64,000 bases of DNA from Persicaria tinctoria (Eukaryota; Streptophyta; Magnoliopsida; Caryophyllales; Polygonaceae), in the NCBI GenBank assembly GCA_037127255.1, contig JBANSL010000013.1, forward strand, positions 11,242,688 through 11,306,687. The letters run 5' to 3'. This document shows positions 25,027 to 35,091 of the stretch, in pieces. Position numbers and translations under genes: made by a program. The notes beneath the pieces were generated by a model. The model saw only the letters and a list, made by a program, of their open reading frames with translations, was not told the origin of the DNA and ran no database searches. How positions within the stretch are numbered: the stretch's first letter is position 1; every line of letters starts with the position of its first letter.

Positions 25027-26058
25027 ATAAAAATCGAGTTTCAAAGTTAAAGTTAAAACTTGATTTTTTTTTTAAGAATTTGATATACCAGACAACTTTA
25101 ATGATTGTAGAGGTTGAATAAATAGAATGCGGACATTATAGAACACCAAAAATGAAGTAAGCAAAAAAAAAAATGTAAATGTAGAACTAGAAAACAAACA
25201 TAGCCCGAAATCAATTGACCTTTAAAAGACAACCAATTAAACCGATATAAAAGGCGATGAAGCAAAGGAGAGTCTATTTTGACATTAGTGTGGGTGAGTG
25301 TCTCATCGATCACTCCTAATCTCCTTGTTTGGACGATTGGGCGGTGGTATGGGGCCCACTCATTTCTCTTTCATAGTTTCATCCAATCTTGCCTTGACAC
25401 GTGTCAAGGATCCTACACCATCCTATGTGGCTCCTTGTCACTGTCTTGACTCTTGACGTGACTGCGTGTCCAAACTCTCCTTTTCTTAATTTCTATCCCA
25501 ATATCATTATCTATGCAGACTTTCATGGACTGTTTATTCACAAATGAAGCTAGTGACAAAAACTTTACCCCACCTTTTCACTCAGTTAACATTTGTTCTT
25601 ATGAGTGATGTCGTTTTTCGATTTGGTTGTGTTTAGTTTCGGGTTGGATGATAGACTCAGACATTCTGTTAATCAAGTTGATTATAGTTGTGTTTGTGGC
25701 TTTTCGAAGATATCTCATTTATGTGAGGAAAACGTCGATCTACACTTCCCCAAGAGATGTATTTTTCCGTTAGTGGGTTTCTGCTTTCGTCCTCCTGGCG
25801 TCGAGTCGTCGCGTCAGTCTCTAGACTCTTCCATGTTCTCGGCATTCGCGGTCTTACTCGACTTCCACTCCATCGGACGGTTGTTTGCTAGGAGCATTTG
25901 TGTCTATGCCATATTCTTTATATTTGTGTTTTCATTGTTGTATCAAGACAGTTAGTCCGTCAGCCGATCAGTGACCAGTCTCTCGATTAACCAAGCAACA
26001 AAGGTGTTGCTTGATATTTTTAATTCTTACCTTATAAAAATAAAATAACAAATCAATG
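25027..26058. other. Intergenic, no gene recognised
   Basis: Contains a T/A-rich stretch and CTTGACACGTGTCAAGG near 25392, a near-perfect palindrome around an ACGT (G-box-like) core. Open frames here are short and featureless. Confidence 0.35.
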
Positions 26059-26369
26059 GGCTATGTTTGGCACAGAACTGCAAAATCAGCTAGCTTGTCG
26101 GAATTTGTGGTTTTGATATTATATAGCTTTAAATGAAATAAATATAAGATTTTAGTTTGATTGCCTTTTGGAATAAGAGTTTTTCAACAGCTACTCACCT
26201 AAACTTTTCAGAGCTCTTGATTTTCTATTAACAAATTTCCATTAACTACCCTACCCGCTGGGTTTGTCAAACACCATACCAGCTTATTGACATATATTTA
26301 ACACAAATAATCCATCAAATTCACCTACCTAATCAGCTTCAGCTACCGTTTTTTTTACCAAACATAGCC
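26059..26369. mobile_element. MITE with 12-bp perfect TIRs (GGCTATGTTTGG)
   Basis: GGCTATGTTTGG at 26059-26070 and CCAAACATAGCC at 26358-26369 are perfect inverse complements bounding 311 bp of non-coding DNA. Flanking 8-bp words do not match, so the superfamily (hAT-like by TIR style) is not proven. Degenerate relatives are at about 6.8 and 22.6 kb. Confidence 0.65.
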
Positions 26370-27196
26370 GATATCTTATTCATACTCTTTCTGTTCATCA
26401 AAACATATTATTTTAGCCTCGTGCAATTTTTAAGAAAATCAATATATATACACTAAATTTTAGGCAAAATTGCAAGAATATACCAAAAAACTCACCGGTT
26501 GGCAAAAGTAGCACTGATACTGTCAAAATTGCAAGAGGGGAGGGAATTTCTATTTTCGCAATTTTTGGGCAAAAGGTGTAACCGGTTGTAGGTAGTTGAA
26601 AATCTTGAATTTTAATTGTTTTAAACTAATTTTCGGTCATTTTCATTAGTTAAAATAAAAAATTAAATTTATTTTTGAACTTAATTTAATTTTATCCATC
26701 TTCTCCTTCCTTGAGTGTTCCTTCTTGTGGACCTTATTGTTCCTTATATATTCATGATGAGATGTCGCATTCTTTTCGGTCTCTTAAAACTCCATACTCC
26801 ATCCCTTAATTAAAACATGACATTTTACTAATTATACACATTTTTTAAGATGTTAAAAACTATACAAAATATTAACTTTTTAAATATTTTTTTTAATAAT
26901 GTTATGCTTATTATTATTATTAAGTATGAATTTATAAAAATAAATTTTTTAAAAATTTATATTTTATATAGTTTTTATCATTTTAAAAAAACGTAGATAA
27001 ATAGTAAACAATTTAAATTAACCAAGTGAGTATATAGGCCTGTACAATTGGATTGTTAATATGGTGGGCTGGGCTTGAACCTATGTTTATTGGGCCATCC
27101 CAGGCTTCACTTGACAAATCCATGTTTAGGCTCGACCCAAGTTGTGACCTTAATTTATTTGTTTTTTTTTCCTTCTAACGTTTTTTTTTGTATAAA
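26370..27196. other. AT-rich intergenic DNA
   Basis: No supported gene. A CTCCATCCCTTAATTAAAAC-like Stowaway-type beginning near 26793 lacks a convincing partner end. Confidence 0.35.
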
Positions 27197-27600
27197 TAAA
27201 ATATAAACGGATTTTTCGCCTGGTACCCTCGAGGTATAGGCAAATTCACGAGGTGTACAAAAGTTTGATATATTTCGTAAAATACCCCTGAGGTTTCTAT
27301 TTTTTTGTCGTGAAATACCCCTCGCTTGTTTTTTTAATGAAAACCGTTACAAGGGAGTTATGTGAAAAAAAAACAGAGTGAGGAAACGTCTGCTCGGCTC
27401 ACCATCCGGTGGGAGAGACCCGGCCTTCGACGCCATCGACACCAGGAGGGAGAGAACTTTGAGTTTGGAGCCTGGATTGGCTCACCACCTGAGATTGCCC
27501 TATGCTAAGAGGGAGGAGCCTGGATCGGCTCACCACCCGGCCTTTCGACGCCATCCAATTTTATGGCATGTATTTGATTATCACCACCTGAGATGTTGTG

Positions 27601-27990
27601 TTTAGTATCCTGATTCTCCGGTTTTCTTTTATAACCAGCTTGCAAACAAAGGAGATAAATTTATAGATCTTCCAAGGAAGGATATGGTCTCATTCTATCT
27701 ATATACTTTCCAGAATTTCTAGTCTTTTCGATGTCTTAGTCTCTTGAGAATTATGTTGTTCTGTTTTAGGAAACTCTGTTTGCTATGCTTGTCGAGATAA
27801 TTGAAAGGGCGATGGCATACTATGACTCCCAAGATGTTCTCATTGTTGGCAGTGTGAGGTGCAATGAGTGACTACAAGAGATGATGAAGATAATGTGCTT
27901 AGAGAGGGGTGAAAGACTCTTTACAATTGATGACAGGTACTGCATTGACAATGGTGCTATGATCGTATACACCGGCCTCCTTGCCCTTGA
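27601..27990 (+). pseudogene. Captured fragment of KAE1/OSGEP (t6A synthase)
   Basis: Two exon pieces survive. About 27625-27665 encodes QLANKGDKFIDLP, matching the KAE1 segment before VSFSGIL. After an intron-like stretch ending TTCTGTTTTAG, 27770-27990 encodes [29 protein letters not shown], a stop, [17 protein letters not shown], then [20 protein letters not shown]1 is the catalytic subunit of KEOPS, adding threonylcarbamoyl to A37 of ANN-decoding tRNAs. The in-frame TGA replaces the usual Arg codon (a CGA to TGA change fits CpG deamination). Homology stops abruptly after GLLA. Non-functional. Confidence 0.85.
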
Positions 27991-28079
27991 CTTTATTGTC
28001 ATTGTTTATATCTGTTGTTGTCTTTTTACTGTACAAACTTTGGCGTTTTCTGCTTATAACATTTTGCTTTGAATTTTTT

Positions 28080-28146
28080 GCCTATTAGCTCAACTGGTAG
28101 AGCATTGTGCTTAGACACAAGATGTGGGTTCGAATCCTGCATAGGT
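28080..28146 (+). tRNA. tRNA-like sequence A (degenerate), inside the Pack-MULE
   Basis: It has a good box A (TAGCTCAACTGGTAGAGC) and box B (GGGTTCGAATCC), an acceptor GCCTAT/ATAGGT, a D stem GCTC/GAGC and a T arm. The anticodon stem TTGTG/CACAA would enclose only six bases (CTTAGA), so the isotype cannot be read. An inverted, diverged copy lies at 29194-29261. Could be a tRNA pseudogene or a tRNA-derived element end. Confidence 0.5.
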
Positions 28147-28332
28147 AACAAATGCATTAGAAATTGTAGCAAGCCAACAAGGCCATCGTATTGATTTCAT
28201 AACTTTATGCTTGGAATTTTAATATAGGGTGTTTGGATTTACCTATGTCGTGTTGCCTTTTTAGTCTAATTTCTAATACCAAACATTATACCAATTCCAG
28301 GTACACTATTCGTCTTCTCTGCTTCTTCTCTG

Positions 28333-28366
28333 CTCCTTGAAGTGGGACTGACCAACTATGCTGCAG
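28333..28366 (+). pseudogene. Probable captured fragment of ribosomal protein L5 (uL18)
   Basis: A stretch encoding LLEVGLTNYAA ends exactly at a GCAG|GTGGGT junction. Plant RPL5 contains the near-identical GLEVGLTNYAA followed by AYCTG. Only 11 residues match, so the assignment is likely but not certain. Confidence 0.5.
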
Positions 28367-28651
28367 GTGGGTTTCGATTTCTTTTTTTGCTTGCTTACTA
28401 ATTTTATTGTTTTTTTTTTCTAATATCTAACACATATTGTATGATAATGGGCCAATATCCTTTTGTTTATTTTTTTATGTTTTCATGTTCAGAAAAGTTT
28501 TGTAAGTTGAATGAGCCATATAATGTTAACCTTTTGGTGTTCTGAATGAGCCATATAATGTTAACCTTTTGGTGTTCAGTGGTGATGTTTTACTACTTTC
28601 ATTTCATACATCTGATTTTGATATTTTCCTACCTCTGTTGGTTATGCAATT

Positions 28652-28734
28652 TATGAGTGTCAAGCACAACTTAAGGCAACAGAAGAATTATTAGCATCTA
28701 TATTTGAAGAGTCAAAATCTGCACTTGGTAACTT
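28652..28734 (+). pseudogene. Exon-like fragment, unidentified
   Basis: Open sequence reading YECQAQLKATEELLASI then FEESKSALG, ending at a GTAACTTT donor-like site. It has protein-like amphipathic composition. I do not recognise the source gene. By position it would be a third captured exon of the Pack-MULE. Confidence 0.3.
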
Positions 28735-29193
28735 TTATTAAGACTTGCTATCAATTTTTGTGTTGTTCAAAGGCATTGCTTTTGTCATTTATTGATTGAG
28801 CTACAAACTCGCCTGATCAGCTGTTTGAAGGAGCTTACGACATCAGAATGACAAACATAAGCTCTCTGGAATCCATGATTTAGGCAAAAAAAATTCAGAT
28901 CTGTGATTTTGGTAATCTCCATGTTTTTTTTGCTGTTGCTGCGTGTATGAAAAAAGCAAAAAAATCAGATCCTTGTGCTGGCTGTTTTTATTACATTCAG
29001 AACCAAAATAACTTGTAAAAACACATTGAAAACATTGACATCAACCACAATAAGCTGTAAAAAAATTCAGATCCATGATTTTGGTAATCTGCTCAACTTG
29101 AGTTGAAAAAGAGTTTGCAATTCTCCAATTCTTTTCAATATGATTTGTGTGTGGAAATATTTTCAAAAATGACAACAACTTAATATCAAGATA

Positions 29194-29261
29194 GCCTATG
29201 TGGGATTTGAACCCACATCTTTGTGTCTAAACACATAGCTCTACCAATTGAGCTAATAGGC
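29194..29261 (-). tRNA. tRNA-like sequence B, inverted relative of A
   Basis: The minus strand reads GCCTATTAGCTCAATTGG then TAGAGC, with box B GGGTTCAAATCC and a fully paired acceptor GCCTAT/ATAGGC. The T stem TGTGGG/CCCACA is intact. The anticodon arm (TGTGTTTAGACACA) again leaves a six-base loop. It is about 85% identical to copy A by eye. The pairing is better preserved here than in A. Confidence 0.5.
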
Positions 29262-30348
29262 TAGAAAATTAGCTACACAACAAAGCAAGAAGTTTTGCTC
29301 TTACTCTTCTATGAATTCAAGCACATGCATGAACAAAAAAAAAATTGCTAAAGAACCAACATTTTTTTCAATCAATCTCCACAGTTTATCAATTACCATG
29401 ACAAAAGACATTGCTCTACCTTTGACTATAGAATTACAGTAGGCCGGCATATAAATGGCAAGCAACCCATTAATCATTTATAGGATTCATGAGGTGTACA
29501 AGCATCATTAATTAATGCTACAATATAAGAATAAAATGGAAAGATTCAAAGTCCATCTCATCTTTAACTATTTCAATAAGAAAAATCACCAACATGATAA
29601 GATTCATGAGCTACAAAACAGAATTCATATCACCTTTCTTTCTGCACAAATTCTGGTCAATCCCTATTACCCCATCACAAACAATCCCTAGTTTATTCAC
29701 ATTGAATATGTCCTGGTAATGTCAAGAACAAGAATGATTCATCCATGAAACAAGAGACAATCAATTTTCCACTGTAATCACCTTCAAGAGCATTAGGTCT
29801 CACAAATTCACATAAATTTTCATGGATCCTACCCCCAAACCTCAATTCGAAGACCATAAAACTAGAATCCAACCCAAAAATCTCCAAATAGAAAAATCCC
29901 TTAAATCCTAAATTCTGAAAGCCGAAAGAATGGAGACATACCTAGGCAGTCGTCCGCGTCGACCTCGTCTCTCCTCGTGTCTGTCCCTCCACCAACGTTG
30001 AGATCTTCAAGCGGCCGGCCTCCTATCTCTGCCTCAGCCGACAAGGGTCTTCGATCGGGCATTCGTCGTGCGCCTCCTTCCTCCTCGTGTATGTCCCTCC
30101 ACCGGCTTCAAATCTTCAGGCGGCCTCCTCTCTCCATGCCCCTCTCTCTCGCTTCGCTCCAGCAGATGGAGATTGCAGGGTATCGAAGGGGATGAAAGGG
30201 ATTTTTTTTTTTTATTATTTTGCAAACAGATAAGACGGAGGGGTATTTCGCAAAAAAATACGAAACCTCAGGGGTATTTGGTAAATTATTCAAAACTGTT
30301 GTATACCTGGCGAATTTGGCGAATCTGGCGAAAATTCCGTAAAATATA

Positions 30349-30658
30349 TGATGATTTATATAGAGCGGTTGGTTCCATGTGAGGTTGACTTAAATCTCCG
30401 GTTGTCACTCTCTCGCACGCTAAGCTCTTCCTTCTAAGCGTTGCTCGATCCATCTTACTCTATTTTTATATTTAGTCATTAATTAAGTCAATTAAGTACT
30501 TAACGTTTGTTATATAATAAATATATAATATAGTCCCACCCAACCCAGTTCCTTCTTCATTTTGCCTTTTATTATTTGGCTTCCTATGCACAACCGAGGT
30601 TGCACTCGCACTTGCCAAGTTATTAAACTCCAATTTCTTTAATTTACGCTAAATAATA
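30349..30658. other. Spacer between Pack-MULE and Stowaway MITE
   Basis: No gene or repeat recognised. Confidence 0.35.
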
Positions 30659-30879
30659 CTCCATCCATCTCGCAATACTTGTTGTTTTAACTCTATACAC
30701 ACTTATTAACAAAACCTATATTTACTTTACTTTTATAGGTTAAAGTACTTAAAAGTAGCAATTATTACCTATAAAAAGAGCAATCATTACCTATAAAGAT
30801 AATAATTATAGCTAAAACAACAAGTTTTTTGATACAAATTTACCACTCTAAAACTACAAATATTGCGAGACGGAGGGAG
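30659..30879. mobile_element. Stowaway-type MITE with TA duplication
   Basis: Ends CTCCATCCATCTCGCAATA (30659) and TATTGCGAGACGGAGGGAG (to 30879) are inverted repeats of the Stowaway CTCCCTCCGT class. TA dinucleotides flank at 30657-30658 and 30880-30881. 221 bp, non-coding. Confidence 0.85.
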
Positions 30880-30881
30880 TA

Positions 30882-31861
30882 TGATTTCTTTTAAGAATAT
30901 TCATAAAAAAATAAATAATTATGAAAATATTCACAGTTTGAAGGATGGAGGGCGAATGGAAGAAGCAAGACAACCGTTCAGAAGAACGATGAAGACAAGC
31001 GATGAATACAAAATAAATCGGGGTAGGAGGCCGGTTTCGAGTAGGGTTGAATGTGAACTTAAAAATGCAGTTTGGTTTCGCATTTCATTAAATGTTACGA
31101 ATAACACGCGGTCTTAAACCGCGTTTTTGTCCAAGAATCTTTGACTTTTTTTTTTTTTCCTGAAAGCACACAGAGAAACGCGGCTTGAACCCGCATTTCT
31201 ATTGCCACCGGACGTCATGCCCAGTTAGTAGACTTGTCAAACGGGTCATTTGGGTCGGGTTCGGGTCGGGTCACTTCGGGTTTCGGGTATTTTCGGGTTG
31301 ACTCGAATCTCGGTTTGACTGGTTTCGGGTCGATTTCGGGTTTGTCAATTTTTTTATTTTTTAAATTAAAAAAATCAAGATTTGATAATTTTGTGATAAA
31401 TTTTAATTATATATAAAAAATAATAATTATATATAATTATAAATCAACCGGGTCAAAATTACCGGGTCAATCGGGTCGAAACCCAGATTACCCGAAAAAT
31501 TTCGGGTTCAGGTCAGAAAAAATTTTGGGCCAAAATTTTCGGGTTTGGGTCGGAAATTTTTCGGATCGCTCGGGTCGGGTCATCGAAACGGGTTGTGTTT
31601 TGACAGGTCTACAAGTCAGTGCTTCTATGGACATGTGGAAAGTCCATTATAGAAATACGGTTTTAGACCCCGTTTCTATAGTAAATTTTAAACCCCCTCC
31701 CGGGCACCAATTCACTTTCCCATTTTGTGAATAACACGTGGTCTAAATCTGCATTTTTCTAACGCCTCTGCAAAAAATGAATATTTCTGTAAATTGTTTC
31801 AAACTGTGAATATTTTCGTAATTATTTAATTTTCTATGAATATTCTGAAGAAAAAAAATCA
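30882..31861. mobile_element. TIR element (~64-bp TIRs, TA flanks) containing palindromes and a nested MITE
   Basis: 30882-30942 (TGATTTCTTTTAAGAATATT then on to ATTCACAGTTTGAA) is the inverse of 31798-31861 with few differences. TA lies on both sides (30880-30881, 31862-31863). The interior has CpG-rich palindromes: CGCGGTCTTAAACCGCG at 31107-31123, GCGGCTTGAACCCGC near 31180, and ATACGGTTTTAGACCCCGTTT near 31660. Two halves were separated by a nested element at 31229-31611. It abuts the Stowaway MITE, sharing one TA. Confidence 0.7.
31229..31611. mobile_element. Nested GGGTC-rich MITE-like insertion
   Basis: Ends TAGACTTGTCAAA and TTTGACAGGTCTA are imperfect inverse complements. The interior is runs of CGGGTCGGGTTCGGGT and TTTCGGGT flanking an AT-rich core. 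TSD not resolved. Confidence 0.45.
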
Positions 31862-32020
31862 TATAATATATATGTGTTATAGATTTGAATCTGCAATCTT
31901 ATTCTATAAATTGATCTATGTAAATGCGACCTTTGTTTATACATATTACACAATTTTTACAATCCATGTTCTTAAAATATTTTTTAATTATTACAATTAG
32001 AAAAATATTCTCCTAGATAC

Positions 32021-32465
32021 TACTATATAATTGAGTCACTTTTTAAATAAATTTATGGGATTTATATATTATTAATATTTAGAAAAACAGTTTTTCAAAT
32101 GAGGATTTTTAATGTATGCATTGAGCTAGCCTAAGTTAAATAGATTGATACCCCCCTCCCTACTATATAATTGAGTCATTTTTTAAAATAAATTTATGGG
32201 ATTTATACATTATTAATATTTAGAAAAATAGTTTTTCAAATGAGAGTTTTTAATGTATGCATTGAGCTAGCATAAGTTAAATAAATTGATACTCCCTCCC
32301 TACTATATAATTGAGTCATCTTTTAAAATAAATTTATGGGATTTATACTTTTTTTTTTTGGTCCAGTGGATTTATACATTATTAATATTTAGAAAAACAG
32401 TTTTTCAAATGAGGGTTTTTAATATATGCATTGAGCTAGCATAAGTTTAAAAAAAAATTGATACT
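32021..32465. repeat. Tandem repeat, 140-bp period, three copies
   Basis: TACTATATAATTGAGTCA begins units at 32021, 32161 and 32301. Each runs through TTTATGGGATTTATA, AGAAAAACAGTTTTTCAAAT and GCATTGAGCTAGC. The third unit has an internal duplication of TGGATTTATA with a T-rich insert. Units are separated by CTCCCTCC-like words reminiscent of Stowaway tips. Confidence 0.85.
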
Positions 32466-32705
32466 CCTAGCTCCCTCCAATAAAATATATCATTTTAGAT
32501 TATTATTTTTATTTAGAAAAATATGCTATTGTAGGTATTTTAACATTAGTGGATTGTTGATAGTAGTTCTTGGTAATTTAAAAAAATAGTAGTGTAAACG
32601 AGAGTTAATATCATGTTTGTTGTGTTTTTTTTTTAAAAAAAAATTTGTGTAAAAACTAAAATGAAATTGAGTATTATACTTATAAGAGAATTTGTTAACC
32701 ATTGC

Positions 32706-32843
32706 GTGGCCAAGATTGCTCAGCGGCCTGAGTGTTGGACTGATTTTTTATTGTCACGGTGAACATCGAAAAAGGAAGAAACCGTGATTTAGCGACAGTG
32801 GAAAATCAATCCAACACTCAGGCCACCAAGCAATCTCAACCAC
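32706..32843 (-). ncRNA. Long hairpin (42-nt arms), candidate structured RNA
   Basis: Arms 32706-32747 and 32802-32843 are inverted repeats of 42 nt without gaps, 35 identical. All seven differences are transitions with the same polarity: they are C-A/A-C mismatches in plus-strand RNA but G-U wobbles in minus-strand RNA. A second stem (TCACGGT/ACCGTGA) lies inside the loop. Whether it is transcribed is unknown. Alternatives are a MIRNA-like locus, an inverted-repeat siRNA source or a foldback transposon tip. Confidence 0.45.
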
Positions 32844-32907
32844 GAAACAGTGAACAGAATCAGTAACCCCAACACCACGATCGTCCTCAGCCTTCTCTTC
32901 CTCTGAA

Positions 32908-33115
32908 TCCCTGGTCGCAACGACTGAAATGCTTATGGTCGTTGCGACCACAATGAAAAGGAAAAAAAAGGTGGCCGCAACAACAATAACCCTTATGGTC
33001 GTTGCGACCCGTTTGTTATTTAAAAAAAAATGGTCGCAATGACCATTTGATGTATGGTTGTTGCGACTAAATGACCATGTGTTAAACAGCAAATTGGTAT
33101 GAGCTAAACAGAAAT
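32908..33115. repeat. GGTCGTTGCGACC palindrome repeat, copy 1
   Basis: Copies of GGTCGCAACGAC / GGTCGTTGCGACC (about 32912, 32938, 32971, 32996) and weaker forms (GGTCGCAATGACC, GGTTGTTGCGAC) lie in an array. It is followed by GTTAAACAGCAAATTGGTA and GAGCTAAACAGAAATCGTG. The same order and tail occur at 51229-51397, so this is one dispersed repeat family. A matching opposite end was not found. Confidence 0.7.
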
Positions 33116-34320
33116 CGTGAAAAAAAAAAAGTAAAATGAGGCAATATATTGGGTAAAGTGGTAGAAACAAGATGGTAGCTAGCTAGATAGGGATTTGGGT
33201 AGGAAGAGGAGCAAACAAACTCCACAATGAATGATGGGGTAGAGTGCAAGTTTGGACACTCATTCATATATTACACTTACTTGCACCATATCATATACAT
33301 GTACAATTGATTTGGTTTTGATTTTGAAAGCCCACCCTACAGTATATATATTATACCCCACAATATTCATGATATCTTGTTTTATTTCCCTTTCTATAAG
33401 CATAATTAATTTTCATGGTAAACTGCATAAAAATCTCGAATTTAGAGACAATATTTAGTTTTTTTTTTGTTTTTATTTCATAAAAATCTTGAGTATAAAA
33501 TCTAAAGGGTATTGTTATTTCCACGTGCAAAGTTTAATATATACACCCCAAAATTCTAATTTTTTTTTCTTTTATTTGAAATATATAAACCCTGTGCATC
33601 TTACGCTTCTTGATTCACGTGTGAATTAGAGAAGCAAGATTTTTATATAATAAAAAAAGAAATAGTTGCGACTCTTGATTCACAAATCTTTGAATCAAGA
33701 GTTGGGGAGTTTTTTTTTTTTATTCTTTAAATCCGATTTTTTAGGGGTAAATAGTAAAATTTTAAGCGTGAAAATAGCAAACGCAAATCTAAATCATTTA
33801 CTCTTTTTTCAAGTTTAATCACTAAAATCTCTACCTACTAAATGTTTAATCTACTCTCAAGCAAAACACAAGTAGTAAAGAGGATACATTTTCAATGACT
33901 TGAGACTTTAGATTGGTAGGTCAATTGTGATATATCTCACTAAATATCACCTTAAAGACTATAACTAGATGTAATTTTGAAACCTTATTTATCATAGTAT
34001 AAAAAATGCTCAATCATTTTCTAATTAATAATTTTTATAAATTTATTTCACCAAGTCAAGTAAACAAGCACATTGTTCTCAACAAACCACCAAAAGAAGA
34101 AGAAAAACATGCAAAATTTTCCCAATAAACATTTCATAAATATGTTTTATTGGAGAATAAAAACCTTTTTTTTTACTATATAAATAGTAATCAATTAAAT
34201 AGTACAAGCACACAACCACCTTTAGCTTCCTAAAAAACACCTTCATTTATGCATCATCTTAGCAGCAACAGCTTCCATTACAGCGCAGCTTCCCCCACCC
34301 TCATCTTCCTTTAAGCTTTC
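33116..34320. other. Intergenic, AT-rich
   Basis: No gene recognised. The last ~150 bp become CT-rich and form the promoter-proximal part of the FLA7-like gene. Confidence 0.4.
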
Positions 34321-34325
34321 TCCTT

Positions 34326-34333
34326 CATAAATA
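34326..34333 (+). promoter_or_regulatory. TATA-like element of the FLA7-like gene
   Basis: CATAAATA, followed by a pyrimidine-rich leader (CTCCCTCTCTCTTCATCCCC) typical of highly expressed plant genes, about 75 bp before the 5' splice donor. Confidence 0.4.
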
Positions 34334-34403
34334 CTCTCACACATTTCTCCCTCTCTCTTCATCCCCCTTTCCTAAATTCTCAGCTCCTCCTCCTTCCAGT
34401 AAG

Positions 34404-35040
34404 GTAAGCTTCTTTAATTTCTCTAATCTTTCATTTTTCCTTTGCTCTTTGTCCATCTTGATCTACATTGCATCTTGCAATAGGCCATTAAACGTATGTA
34501 AATTTTATAATTTGACATTGTTTTTCAGTTGTAATTACTGCTATCTTGTGTCTAGTTGAGGCTCATTGGTTTTGATTAAGTGTTTCCAGATCTAGGTTTT
34601 CACTCCTCTGTGTGACAGTGTAGCTTCTGCGGCCGCTGAAATTTCTCATCTTTCCTTAATTTAGTTTAATTCTGCATTGATTGCTTGCATTTCATTGATC
34701 TGGGTGAGCAGGAGCAATTTCTACTTCACTGTAGTACACTTCTTAGGAGATTCTGTATTTCTGTGTAACCTAATCCCTTCAAATCTGATTATTCTAGGGT
34801 TTGGTTAAGGTCTGCTAAAATCTGTTAGCAAATCTGTAGTGAAATGGGTTAAGAACTTAAGATATGAAAATGATTGATGGGGTTTTCAGCTAAAAACATC
34901 TTCTTTGTTACTAAAATTGGAAATAAAGAAGAAGTAAAAGCAATAGTGAGATTAGTAACAACAATTGACAGCTTACTTACCTTTTAACACCACTGTTAGA
35001 TTTCATTTCAAACCACTTATAATGGATTTGGTTAATGCAG
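34404..35040 (+). other. 5' UTR intron of the FLA7-like gene
   Basis: The donor AAG|GTAAGC at 34403/34404 and acceptor TTAATGCAG at 35040 frame a 637-bp T-rich intron between a CT-rich leader exon and the exon that starts 51 nt before the ATG. Leader introns like this often raise expression in plants. The splice is inferred from consensus only. Confidence 0.6.
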
Positions 35041-35091
35041 GAGTTTGGAGTGTTTGCTGTTTACAAATTCACTTTTTCTTGAAAGCAAAAA

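Larger units (their letters stand above)
27206..30339. mobile_element. Pack-MULE-like element with ~100-bp TIRs
   Basis: The left end (from CGGATTTTTCGCC at 27208) and the right end (read inverted from 30339, CGGAATTTTCGCC) match over about 100 bp, including AAATACCCCTGAGGTTTC and GAAATACCCCTC. Flanks show a 9-bp word TAAAATATA at 27197-27205 and 30340-30348, a plausible Mutator-type TSD with two extra As at the left junction. The interior lacks a transposase. It holds host-gene fragments (KAE1, probably RPL5, one unidentified) and two inverted tRNA-like sequences. Hence it is non-autonomous and gene-capturing. Confidence 0.75.

Noticed and set aside
27378..27605. 75-codon frame near the left end of the Pack-MULE
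   Set aside because: Comes from a repeated GGCTCACCACC-type motif; no recognisable protein.
31246..31340. GGGTTCGGGTCGGGT runs as possible telomeric repeat
   Set aside because: Not the plant telomere unit TTTAGGG; irregular GGGTC-rich text bounded by MITE-like ends.
30863..31734. Small plus-strand frames within the TIR element and its nested MITE
   Set aside because: Lie entirely in TIRs and GGGTC-rich repeat sequence.
32754..33170. 138-codon minus-strand frame at the hairpin/palindrome locus
   Set aside because: Hydrophobic, low-complexity translation crossing inverted repeats; better explained as non-coding repeat.
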